Source of the DNA: an uncultured Leucothrix sp.
GTDB lineage: Bacteria > Pseudomonadota > Gammaproteobacteria > Thiotrichales > Thiotrichaceae
Length of the DNA: 6,788 bases
Direction of reading: 5' to 3'
NCBI GenBank assembly: GCA_938004025.1
Contig: CALKXC010000331.1
Location: 1 to 6,788, forward strand
The notes below the pieces were generated by a model. It was not told where the DNA came from, searched no databases, and was given only the letters and a program-made list of their open reading frames with translations. This document shows positions 1 through 5,924 of the stretch, in pieces. Each line of letters opens with the position of its first letter. Position 1 is the first letter of the stretch. Position numbers and translations under genes: made by a program.

Positions 1-18
1 ACATTTCGCGGTACTAAG

Positions 19-969
19 CTACTTATGTGATAAAAAGCTATCAATCTTTGAGTTTAGGTCAGAGAAATCTGAATTTATGCAGTCGTGAACACATATTTCT
101 TTCTCAGAGCGCAGCCAAGTTAGCTGTCGTTTGGCAAGCTGACGGGTGGCAATGATGGCTCTATTTTGCATTTCATCGTAGCTTATCTCCCCTTTGAGGA
201 AGGACCATGCTTGCCTGTAACCAATAGAACGGACAGATGGTAGGTCTTCGTGGAGATCTCCGCGGTTGTAAAGTGCTTTAACCTCATCTAAAAAGCCCGC
301 ATCCATCATCATTCCAAAGCGTAATGCAGCGCGCTTTCGTAACCATTCCCTGTCGGATGGTATGAGTGCAATTTTCATCACCCGGTAAGGCAAACTGTTC
401 TCGGCCGCCTTCTTATGGTGGTCACTCATCGAAATGCCTGTTAACTCATACACTTCCAATGCACGCTGTAATCGTTGTGGATCGTTTGGGTGAATTCTCT
501 CAGCAGAAGCAGGATCAATTGCCTTTAATTGCTCATGGAGTTTCTCCCAACCTTCAGACTCTGCTTGCTTAGTCAGCCTATCTCGAATGCTTTGATCTGC
601 TTGTGGAAGTTCCGATAATCCGTATTGCAGCGCTCTGAAATAGAGCATCGTGCCGCCCACTAATACCGGCACTTTCCCCGCTTTGGTAATGGTTTCCATT
701 TCAGAAAGCGCATCGCGACGAAAATCAGCAGCAGAGTAGCTTTCACTAGGGTCAAGAAAGCTGATTAGTCTATGTGGTGCCCGTTGCAATGTTTCCGCAT
801 CTGGCTTGGCAGTACCAATATCCATGCCTTTGTAGACAAGGGCAGAATCGACACTAATCAGCTCACAATCATGGCGTTCTACAAGGTCTACGGCTAGATC
901 CGTCTTGCCCGAAGCGGTAGGGCCCATAATGAAAATGGCACGAGGCAATTTGTCCGCTACTTTAGACAA
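19..969 (-). CDS. miaA: tRNA dimethylallyltransferase MiaA
   Basis: Transfers a dimethylallyl group from DMAPP to N6 of A37 in tRNAs reading UNN codons, the first step towards ms2i6A; cytoplasmic. At 316 aa it equals the length I recall for E. coli MiaA. Visible motifs are the P-loop GPTASGKT (residues 16-23), the segment [18 protein letters not shown] (39-56) with the catalytic Asp41 region, [11 protein letters not shown] in the DMAPP/tRNA channel region (about 104-114), and the C-terminal block SIGYRQAW followed by [12 protein letters not shown]. The start codon is TTG (967-969). It is the first possible start after an in-frame stop and gives an N-terminus colinear with E. coli MiaA; the next ATG (Met15) would remove the strand leading into the P-loop. 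The gene begins 2 bp after the mutL stop and has only a weak SD, so translation is probably coupled to mutL. No terminator is visible in the 18 bases after the TAG stop. Family assignment is near certain. Confidence 0.97.
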   Translation of the reverse strand: MSKVADKLPRAIFIMGPTASGKTDLAVDLVERHDCELISVDSALVYKGMDIGTAKPDAETLQRAPHRLISFLDPSESYSAADFRRDALSEMETITKAGKVPVLVGGTMLYFRALQYGLSELPQADQSIRDRLTKQAESEGWEKLHEQLKAIDPASAERIHPNDPQRLQRALEVYELTGISMSDHHKKAAENSLPYRVMKIALIPSDREWLRKRAALRFGMMMDAGFLDEVKALYNRGDLHEDLPSVRSIGYRQAWSFLKGEISYDEMQNRAIIATRQLAKRQLTWLRSEKEICVHDCINSDFSDLNSKIDSFLSHK

Positions 970-971
970 GC

Positions 972-2903
972 CTATTGACCACGCATAAAGAGTTTATCAA
1001 GCTGGCTTAAGCTCATTTGAGTCCAAGTTGGCCTGCCATGATTGCATTGACCGCTTCGCTCGGTGCGTTCCATGTCACGAAGTAAAGAATTCATTTCTGG
1101 AACAGTCAGACGATGGTTTGCTCTAACAGAGCCGTGACAGGCCATTGTCGAAAGAATTTCATTCATGGCTTGCTGAATACGTTCACTCGTCCCATGCATC
1201 AACAAGTCGGATAAAACGTCTCTTACTAGGCTTTCAATATCTGAGTTTTTAAGCAGGCTAGGCACTGCTCGAACCGTGATTTTCTCAGGTGATAAACGGC
1301 TTAATGAGAAACCTAGTTTTTTAAAAGTATCTGGGTTGTTATCGGCGCAATCCGCTTCTTTCTTGCTAACTGAAATAGCGAGAGGCACCAGTAATGGCTG
1401 TGACCTAACACTCTCTTCAGCCATGCTTCGTTTTAAATATTCGTAAGTAATGCGCTCATGTGCTGCGTGCATATCAACCACTATAAGCCCATGAGCATTT
1501 TCAGCTAAAATGAAAATGCCGTGTATTTGTGCGACTGCAAACCCTAGCGGTGGAATCTCTCCGGTATCGGTTGTGGCGCGTTGTACTGGCATTGAGAAGC
1601 CGCCAGAACTAGCAGTGTTAACCCCTTTATTTAATGAGTTAATGCTTAAATTTGCAGATTCGTTAGCTGTACTCGTTTCGGTGTTAATTTGCCCCTGTTG
1701 GCCTAGCCCAACGGAGGAGGCTTGATTTTCAAGATTTTCATTGCCGTGCAGGCGCTTATAAAAATCGACTTGTTCTTTAACGGGGATGTTTAACGACTGT
1801 TGGTCAGTCATTGAGCTGTATCGAAGGGAGTCTTGTAACGATGCGGCTTTGTTCAATAGCTCAGTAGGTCTGGCTTCTTCGCTAGCAACGAGTTGGTCTT
1901 TGGGTCTAAAATCCGCCAACGTCTTGTGGAGGCTTCTATACATAAACCCATGCACCAAGCTAGATTCACGAAAGCGAACTTCATGCTTAGTCGGGTGTGC
2001 ATTCACATCTACCTTCGTGGGGTCAATATCTAGGTAAAGCACGTAGGCCGGATGACGGCCGTGGTACAGCACATCTTGGTAAGATTGGCGGATAGCATGA
2101 GTCACCACTCTATCTTTTACAATGCGGTGATTCACATAGAAAAACTGTAAGTCAGCTTGTGAACGAGAAAAGGTCGGTAAGCCAATCCAGCCCGTCAACT
2201 TTAGATCAGCTCCTTCATGTTCTACGCGAATAGACTGCTCAGTGAATGCGGGCCCACAAATTTCAGCAACACGTCGTTCTGCCATTTCAATGCTTGTGGC
2301 TGGGCGTAAGTTGAGCACTGGTTTTTGGTTGTGGCGTAAGGTGAAGCCCGTTTCAAAACGGCTTAGCGCAACTTTTTTAACAACATCTTCAAGATGACGA
2401 AACTCTGTTTTCTCTGTTTTGAGAAACTTGCGTCGCGCTGGAACATTAAAAAATAGATCACGTACATCCACCGTGGTGCCTGTCGCATGTGAGCAAGGCT
2501 CTGGGTCATCAAACTGTTCTTGGCCGTTACCCTGTAATTGCCAAGCTTCATCAGAGTTTTGACACTTTGAGCTTAAAGTGAGCCGCGAGATAGAGGCAAT
2601 GCTGGGTAACGCTTCTCCTCTAAAACCAAAGGAAAGTACGTTTTCTAAATCGTCTAAGGAAGCAATCTTACTGGTTGCATGCCGTGACAGTGCCAGCGGT
2701 AATTCTTCTTTTGGTATGCCACGACCGTTATCGCGAATGCGAATGCGTTTTACGCCGCCTTGCTCAATATCGATGTCTATCTGGGTTGCCCCGGCATCCA
2801 AGGCGTTCTCCAAGAGTTCTTTAATTGCAGACGCAGGACGCTCTACGACCTCGCCGGCTGCGATCTGGTTGATTAGATGTGGGGGAAGTTGCTTAATTGA
2901 CAT
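972..2903 (-). CDS. mutL: DNA mismatch repair protein MutL, endonuclease type
   Basis: Matchmaker ATPase of mismatch repair that acts after MutS. The N-terminal GHKL ATPase shows the start [24 protein letters not shown] with catalytic Glu29 and Asn33, DNGRGI (58-63) and GFRGEAL (93-99). The central domain contains [10 protein letters not shown] and [15 protein letters not shown] Ser/Gln/Asn-rich linker spans about 340-450. The C-terminal domain carries [12 protein letters not shown] (477-488), fitting the endonuclease motif DxHA-x2-E-x4-E, plus ACHGSVRA (588-595), CNHGRP (620-625) and a terminal FMR; these are the metal-binding nuclease motifs absent from E. coli MutL. QPLLVP (502-507) fits the beta-clamp-binding motif QxxLxP. 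From this I infer a nicking MutL used without MutH. The ATG at 2901-2903 gives the family-typical [18 protein letters not shown], although the SD is poor (an AGG about 16 nt upstream). It lies 50 bp after ftsX with no terminator between them and 2 bp before miaA. Length (643 aa) is normal. Confidence 0.97.
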   Translation of the reverse strand: MSIKQLPPHLINQIAAGEVVERPASAIKELLENALDAGATQIDIDIEQGGVKRIRIRDNGRGIPKEELPLALSRHATSKIASLDDLENVLSFGFRGEALPSIASISRLTLSSKCQNSDEAWQLQGNGQEQFDDPEPCSHATGTTVDVRDLFFNVPARRKFLKTEKTEFRHLEDVVKKVALSRFETGFTLRHNQKPVLNLRPATSIEMAERRVAEICGPAFTEQSIRVEHEGADLKLTGWIGLPTFSRSQADLQFFYVNHRIVKDRVVTHAIRQSYQDVLYHGRHPAYVLYLDIDPTKVDVNAHPTKHEVRFRESSLVHGFMYRSLHKTLADFRPKDQLVASEEARPTELLNKAASLQDSLRYSSMTDQQSLNIPVKEQVDFYKRLHGNENLENQASSVGLGQQGQINTETSTANESANLSINSLNKGVNTASSGGFSMPVQRATTDTGEIPPLGFAVAQIHGIFILAENAHGLIVVDMHAAHERITYEYLKRSMAEESVRSQPLLVPLAISVSKKEADCADNNPDTFKKLGFSLSRLSPEKITVRAVPSLLKNSDIESLVRDVLSDLLMHGTSERIQQAMNEILSTMACHGSVRANHRLTVPEMNSLLRDMERTERSGQCNHGRPTWTQMSLSQLDKLFMRGQ

Positions 2904-2953
2904 CTAAAAAGGATAACCTAACTGAGTATCAAGAACAGTAATTAAATGGCAGT

Positions 2954-3916
2954 TTAGGTATCTTGCATCGCAAATTGTTTTCTTAGATGCTGAGAAACTG
3001 CCAGCCAAGCACCAGATAAGCCTAAAAAACTGCTGCTCACTAAAATGATTAAGGTTACCCAAACACCAAGGCCCGTAATGTTGTACTGACTACCGTATAG
3101 GTTAGCTAACTTATCAACGGGAGGAATAAGGAATAGCAAGGAGACGTGAACAATGACTAAACTCAGTATGCCTCCAAAAAATCCATACCAAAAGCCACTG
3201 TATAAGAAGGGACGACGAATATAGCTTGTCGTTGCGCCCACAAGTTGAGTCACTTCAATTTCTTCTTTTCGGTTCTCAATATTCAGCCTGATGGTGTTAC
3301 CAACCACTAATAGTACGGTCAGCCCTAGCAATACAGCCACTACTAAAACCACACGCTCTGCTATTTGCATAATGGCTCTTAAGCGTTGTACCCACTCAAT
3401 ATCCATCTGAACTGAGTCAACTTCTGGGTAGTTTTTAAGGCGCTGTGCAAGTGCATCAAGGTCAACACCAGGGTCGCCAAATAAACTCATTCTTGGAGTG
3501 ACAACCAGCACGTGAGGTAAAGGATTCCCGCCCACAGTGTCAATAATGTCCTGAACACCCGCAACTTGCTGCATGTGTTTAAGGCCATCTTCACGTTTAA
3601 TCAGTTTGACGTTTTCAATGTCATTCAGCTCTGAAAGCAGCTCTGCGCGATCTTGGGCTTGTTGGGCGGTAATATTTTGGTTGATATAAACGGAAATAGT
3701 AGGAACTTCACGCTTATCATCAGTCAGTGTTTTAAGATTGCCCAGCAGTATGTAGAGCCCAGCAGGTAATGAAAGCGCGATAGCAATCGCTGCTAAAGTA
3801 ATCCAAGTGGACAATGAATGCTGCCAAAGCTGGTTTAAACTTTGGTGAAAAGCCTGATTATGTTGGCTCAATCGACTGCGAAGCGGCGAGGTGGCTTGGT
3901 TTCTAGTTTTACTCAT
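2954..3916 (-). CDS. ftsX: Cell division protein FtsX, ABC transporter membrane subunit
   Basis: Membrane partner of FtsE. FtsEX couples ATP hydrolysis at the septum to periplasmic activation of peptidoglycan amidases through EnvC-type adaptors, and supports divisome assembly. The 320-aa protein has the four-helix FtsX/PcsB layout. A cytoplasmic tail of about 36 residues precedes TM1 (about 37-60, WITLAAIAIALSLPAGLYIL). The periplasmic domain (about 61-185) contains ISVYINQNITAQQ and the DIEWVQRL segment just before TM2. TM2 spans about 187-208 (VVLVVAVLLGLTVLLVV), followed by the conserved cytoplasmic loop NRKEEIEVTQLVGAT (215-229) thought to contact FtsE. TM3 is about 240-264 and TM4 about 283-307. 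The ATG lies 6 bp after the ftsE stop, with AGGTGA inside the end of ftsE as SD, so the two are translationally coupled. In many gammaproteobacteria rpoH follows ftsX; here mutL does. Confidence 0.97.
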   Translation of the reverse strand: MSKTRNQATSPLRSRLSQHNQAFHQSLNQLWQHSLSTWITLAAIAIALSLPAGLYILLGNLKTLTDDKREVPTISVYINQNITAQQAQDRAELLSELNDIENVKLIKREDGLKHMQQVAGVQDIIDTVGGNPLPHVLVVTPRMSLFGDPGVDLDALAQRLKNYPEVDSVQMDIEWVQRLRAIMQIAERVVLVVAVLLGLTVLLVVGNTIRLNIENRKEEIEVTQLVGATTSYIRRPFLYSGFWYGFFGGILSLVIVHVSLLFLIPPVDKLANLYGSQYNITGLGVWVTLIILVSSSFLGLSGAWLAVSQHLRKQFAMQDT

Positions 3917-3922
3917 AGCTGA

Positions 3923-3928
3923 TCACCT
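3923..3928 (-). promoter_or_regulatory. ftsX ribosome binding site inside the ftsE stop region
   Basis: On the - strand AGGTGA ends on the ftsE TGA stop and sits 6 nt before the ftsX ATG (3914-3916). Placement of the SD over the upstream stop codon suggests ribosomes finishing ftsE re-initiate on ftsX, which would help keep the two subunits in balance. Confidence 0.75.
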
Positions 3929-4573
3929 ACTCTTAACTTTTTGCAGTTCGATGATACGTTTGCCCATTCTTTCTACCAAAGGCTGATCGTGACTAGCGAT
4001 TAGAATCGTCGCACCTAAATCATTAAATTGCAGGAAGGTCTGCATAATGTCCGCTGCAAGCACTGGATCAAGATTACCTGTTGGCTCGTCGGCTAAAATG
4101 ATACTTGGTTTATTGACAACGGCACGGGCAATACCGACACGTTGCTTTTCACCCGCGGATAACATCATCGGGTAGTCTTTTTCTTTAACGAGCAGGTTAA
4201 CCTTGTCTAAAGCAGCATGAACACGACGCTCGATATCTTGCGGACGCATGCCAGATATCATGAGTGGTAAAGCGACGTTGTCAAAAATTGTTCGGTCTGA
4301 CAGAAGGTGATGATCTTGAAAAATGACACCAATGCTGCGCCGATAATTAGCAACTTGATTTTGTTTAAGTTGGCTGATGTCAAAGTTATCAATCAGTACG
4401 TTGCCTGCGGTTGGCCTATCTAGCAGTGCAATTAACTTTAATAAGGTACTTTTACCCGCGCCCGAAATGCCTGTAAGAAAAGCCATTTCGCCTTTTCTAA
4501 GTTTCAAGTTGACATTGTAGAGTGCAATCTGCCCAGTTGGGTATTTCTTGCTTACATCTTGCAGCTCAATCAT
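3923..4573 (-). CDS. ftsE: Cell division ATP-binding protein FtsE
   Basis: ABC ATPase that pairs with FtsX at the inner face of the septal membrane. All nucleotide-binding motifs are present: Walker A GISGAGKS (35-42), Q-loop in FQDHHLL (85-91, strongly FtsE-typical), signature LSAGEKQRVGIARA (138-151), Walker B IILADEP (158-164), D-loop GNLD (166-169) and H-loop His195 in IASHD. MAFLTG and AVVNKP are also FtsE-like. The signature reads LSAGE where E. coli has LSGGE; the essential Ser and second Gly are kept, so it is probably active. At 216 aa the length is normal. ATG 4571-4573 is the only start available in frame, because an in-frame TAA precedes it with no other start between. It lacks an SD at normal distance (AGGGG lies 17 nt upstream). 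It heads the ftsE-ftsX-mutL-miaA set. ftsY, its usual upstream neighbour in enterics and Pseudomonas, is absent. Confidence 0.98.
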   Translation of the reverse strand: MIELQDVSKKYPTGQIALYNVNLKLRKGEMAFLTGISGAGKSTLLKLIALLDRPTAGNVLIDNFDISQLKQNQVANYRRSIGVIFQDHHLLSDRTIFDNVALPLMISGMRPQDIERRVHAALDKVNLLVKEKDYPMMLSAGEKQRVGIARAVVNKPSIILADEPTGNLDPVLAADIMQTFLQFNDLGATILIASHDQPLVERMGKRIIELQKVKSR

Positions 4574-4595
4574 TTGAAGCGCCCATTTTTCCCCT
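4566..4595 (-). promoter_or_regulatory. Six-codon upstream ORF with strong SD overlapping the ftsE start
   Basis: On the - strand AGGGG (4591-4595) is followed after 4 nt by an ATG (4584-4586). This opens a frame encoding MGASND and ending at TGA 4566-4568, just past the ftsE ATG (4571-4573) in another frame. The AGGGG is far better placed for this mini-ORF than for ftsE itself. Seen: the motif and overlap. Inferred: ribosomes load at the mini-ORF and re-initiate at ftsE, or the AGGGG serves ftsE at an unusually long spacing. Chance occurrence of so short an ORF is quite possible. Confidence 0.35.
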
Positions 4596-4638
4596 GATTA
4601 ATATTAATGACTAGTGGGGGTTCTGAAAACAAACGATG

Positions 4639-4668
4639 ATTTTAAGCGGTTTAGTAGGTAAAACACAA
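4639..4668 (-). promoter_or_regulatory. Candidate sigma-70 promoter P2 for the ftsE operon
   Basis: On the - strand TTGTGT (4663-4668), an 18-nt spacer and TAAAAT (4639-4644). The -10 matches 5/6 of consensus and the -35 only 3/6. It would start near 4632, giving a leader of about 60 nt. Weak support. Confidence 0.3.
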
Positions 4669-4692
4669 TCAAGTCAGCGTTATAGCTGGGAT

Positions 4693-4721
4693 ATTTTAGG
4701 ATAGAGTTCAGGATTGGTGAA
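4693..4721 (-). promoter_or_regulatory. Candidate sigma-70 promoter P1 for the ftsE operon
   Basis: On the - strand TTCACC (4716-4721), a 17-nt spacer and TAAAAT (4693-4698), matching 4/6 and 5/6 of consensus at optimal spacing. It lies directly downstream of the intrinsic terminator at 4733-4764, where a promoter is needed if ftsE is insulated from upstream transcription. It predicts a start near 4686 and a leader of about 110 nt. Confidence 0.4.
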
Positions 4722-4732
4722 TGTTGCGCAAT

Positions 4733-4764
4733 AAAAAACGCCACTCCAAGGATGAAGAGTGGCG
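4733..4764 (-). terminator. Intrinsic terminator of the small RNA (and probably of nadC readthrough)
   Basis: Read on the - strand, CGCCACTC (4757-4764) and GAGTGGCG (4739-4746) form a perfect 8-bp GC-rich stem with a 10-nt loop, followed at once by six Ts (4733-4738). There is no T-run on the + strand side, so it acts in the - direction only. No gene ends immediately upstream: the nadC stop is about 300 bp away. Something else is therefore likely to be the main transcript ending here. Confidence 0.92.
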
Positions 4765-4788
4765 CTATCAGGTGAACGAGGTAGAAGG

Positions 4789-4905
4789 TTGTTATTTATT
4801 TTGTCCTGATATTATTTTTATTATTAATCTAATTGTTGTTAGTTCTTCATCAGGCTTCTAACTGTTCGGTCTTATCTACGCAATCCATTTTATTATTATT
4901 GTTTT
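4789..4905 (-). repeat. Clustered AAYAAYAA motifs (Hfq/Crc target-type) in the small RNA
   Basis: Exact AAYAAYAA matches on the - strand: overlapping copies in AAAACAATAATAATAAAA (4888-4905), AACAACAA (4833-4840), AATAATAA (4818-4825, followed by AAAAATAAT to 4811) and AATAACAA (4789-4796). They are separated by mixed-composition segments such as 4849-4887, so this is not simply one long AT-rich tract. The motif is the known binding pattern of Hfq distal face with Crc in Pseudomonas catabolite repression. Confidence 0.75.
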
Positions 4906-4919
4906 CCTATTAAGTTATA

Positions 4920-4936
4920 TGCAATGGGCGTGCCAA
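4920..4936 (-). promoter_or_regulatory. Sigma-54 (RpoN) -24/-12 promoter
   Basis: The - strand reads TTGGCACGCCCATTGCA. This fits the consensus TGGCACG-N4-TTGCW at every fixed position, and the invariant GG (4933-4934) and GC (4921-4922) are exactly 10 nt apart. It points towards ftsE and predicts a start about 12 nt after the GC, near 4909. An IHF site and a phased half-site array lie at normal activator distances upstream. Confidence 0.9.
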
Positions 4937-4951
4937 CTAGGTATTGACCGC

Positions 4952-4964
4952 TAAGTCTTTGATT
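4952..4964 (-). promoter_or_regulatory. Putative IHF binding site
   Basis: The - strand AATCAAAGACTTA matches the IHF consensus WATCAANNNNTTR at all positions and has an A-rich flank just upstream. Its centre is about 49 bp upstream of the predicted start, between the -24 element and the proposed activator sites. This is where IHF bends DNA at many sigma-54 promoters. Confidence 0.6.
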
Positions 4965-5006
4965 TTTCGTTGATGAAAGGTGTCGATAGCTCATGAACGG
5001 TAACTC

Positions 5007-5085
5007 AGCTGTCAGTATGTGACAGCTCTGGGAATAATCTGACAGCGGAATCAGGAATTTGTCAGCTTTTAAACCGCATTGACAG
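5007..5085. promoter_or_regulatory. Phased TGWCAG array, putative enhancer-binding-protein sites (UAS)
   Basis: Copies of TGWCAG start at 5010, 5020, 5040, 5060 and 5080 on the + strand, all at multiples of 10 bp and so on about the same helix face. The first two lie in a perfect inverted repeat, AGCTGTCA-N5-TGACAGCT (5007-5027), centred about 108 bp upstream of the sigma-54 start. The copies at 5060 and 5080 run over the nadC stop and into its last codons. Position and spacing fit upstream activator sites for a hexameric AAA+ enhancer-binding protein. CbrB is the candidate by analogy with crcZ, but I cannot match the site to a known CbrB consensus. Confidence 0.6.
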
Positions 5086-5892
5086 GTCAATGGCTTTGAT
5101 GTGTTTGGTAATGGCACCAATCGAAATCAAATCCACGCCAGTTTGGGCGATGCCTAGTATGGTGTCCATATCCACATTGCCTGAAGCTTCAAGTGGAATC
5201 TTCTTAGGATTGTTATTTACGGCCTGCCTCATTGTTTCATTATCGAAGTCATCTAGCATGATAATATCGGCATCTGCCGCACAAGCTTCTTCAAACTCCG
5301 CCAGGTTCTCTGTTTCCACTTCAATCTTTACGCCCGGATGTAGCTTTCTGGCATTTGTGATTGCTTGAGTGATAGAGCCAGCCGCCATAATGTGATTTTC
5401 TTTAATCAGGATCATGTCATACAGTCCGACGCGATGATTTTTTCCTCCTCCACAGGTAACCGCGTACTTTTGAGCAAGTCGCATACCGGGCAATGTTTTG
5501 CGAGTGTCTAATATGCGGGTATGTGTGCCAGCGATTGCCTTTACATACTGATTAGTTTGCGTCGCGGTAGCCGAAAGTGTTTGCACAAAATTTAATGCCG
5601 AGCGCTCACCGGTTAGTAGAGAACGAGACAGTCCGCTCAAGCTGCAAATGATGGAATCAGCTGGAACTGTGTCACCATCATTATAATGCCAAGTGACTGA
5701 TACGTCTGAATCAACTTGTTTAAATACTTCGTCAAACCAGTCTTGGCCAGCAAGGATAGCTTCTTCTCGGCAAACAACCGTCGCTTCTGACAGGCTATCT
5801 TCCGCAATTAAATCGGCAGTAAGGTCCCCATCTCTGATGTCCTCTTGTAGCGCCAGCTGTACCATTAGTATACGGTTGTTTTTGAGATTCAT
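5062..5892 (-). CDS. nadC: Nicotinate-nucleotide pyrophosphorylase (quinolinate phosphoribosyltransferase) NadC
   Basis: Converts quinolinate and PRPP to nicotinate mononucleotide, CO2 and PPi in de novo NAD synthesis; cytoplasmic. The 276-aa protein shows the type II PRTase blocks in order: QEDIRDGDLTADLI (16-29), LLTGERSALNFVQTLSATAT (92-111), DTRKTLPG (129-136), KYAVTCGGGKNHR (142-154), IKENH (163-167), EVETEN (191-196), IMLDDF (211-216), EASGN (235-239) and SIGAITKH (257-264). It is about 20 residues shorter than E. coli NadC, and the difference lies in the variable N-terminus. ATG 5890-5892 has an AAGAAGG SD (5900-5906) 7 nt upstream; another ATG 4 nt further up is in a different frame. 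A consensus-like promoter precedes it. No terminator follows the stop, so readthrough would run across the small RNA to the terminator at 4733. The last codons overlap the TGWCAG array. Confidence 0.97.
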   Translation of the reverse strand: MNLKNNRILMVQLALQEDIRDGDLTADLIAEDSLSEATVVCREEAILAGQDWFDEVFKQVDSDVSVTWHYNDGDTVPADSIICSLSGLSRSLLTGERSALNFVQTLSATATQTNQYVKAIAGTHTRILDTRKTLPGMRLAQKYAVTCGGGKNHRVGLYDMILIKENHIMAAGSITQAITNARKLHPGVKIEVETENLAEFEEACAADADIIMLDDFDNETMRQAVNNNPKKIPLEASGNVDMDTILGIAQTGVDLISIGAITKHIKAIDLSMRFKS

Positions 5893-5924
5893 GCATTAGC
5901 CTTCTTGTGTTAATTTTTACGAAG

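Larger units (their letters stand above)
4733..4909 (-). ncRNA. Putative sigma-54-dependent small RNA with Hfq/Crc decoy motifs (CrcZ/CrcY-like)
   Basis: A transcript of about 177 nt is delimited by a near-ideal sigma-54 promoter (4920-4936, predicted start 4908-4911) and a strong intrinsic terminator ending at 4733. The body has no convincing ORF and contains four clusters of the motif AAYAAYAA in otherwise mixed sequence. Known: in Pseudomonas and Azotobacter, RNAs CrcZ, CrcY and CrcX are transcribed by sigma-54 RNA polymerase with the activator CbrB, carry several such A-rich motifs, and titrate Hfq/Crc, thereby relieving carbon catabolite repression. Inferred: this RNA plays the same role. 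Differences are its shorter length (CrcZ is roughly 400 nt as I recall) and its position after nadC instead of after cbrB. ATCAGG (4805-4810 on the - strand) can pair with CCTGAT on either side (4849-4854 or 4767-4772), in each case closing a loop that exposes A-rich motifs. RNA identity is well supported; the decoy function is inferred from motif content. Confidence 0.75.

Noticed and set aside
2363..2551. A 62-codon - strand frame inside mutL
   Set aside because: It is a shadow frame of mutL, which is intact and fully conserved here; no SD or family match.
2578..2907. A 109-codon + strand frame opposite the mutL 5' end
   Set aside because: Antisense shadow of the conserved ATPase domain; its composition mirrors the codon bias of mutL.
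2904..2953. A separate promoter or terminator for mutL in the ftsX-mutL gap
   Set aside because: Only 50 bp with no stem followed by Ts and no hexamer pair at proper spacing that I would defend; cotranscription is simpler.
4850..4888. A 12-codon ORF (MDCVDKTEQLEA) inside the small RNA
   Set aside because: The only SD-like sequence (AGGA) is about 17 nt upstream, and the ORF occupies the spacer between A-rich motifs. It could be tested by ribosome profiling, but nothing in the sequence favours translation.
5007..5027. The palindrome AGCTGTCA-N5-TGACAGCT as a nadC terminator
   Set aside because: No T-run follows on either strand, and its half-sites recur in register over the next 60 bp, which fits protein binding better than termination.
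4896..5120. A 74-codon open frame on the - strand spanning the nadC end and the intergenic gap
   Set aside because: It starts inside nadC in another frame, has no SD or family likeness, and runs through the activator array, IHF site and sigma-54 promoter. The regulatory reading explains the region better.
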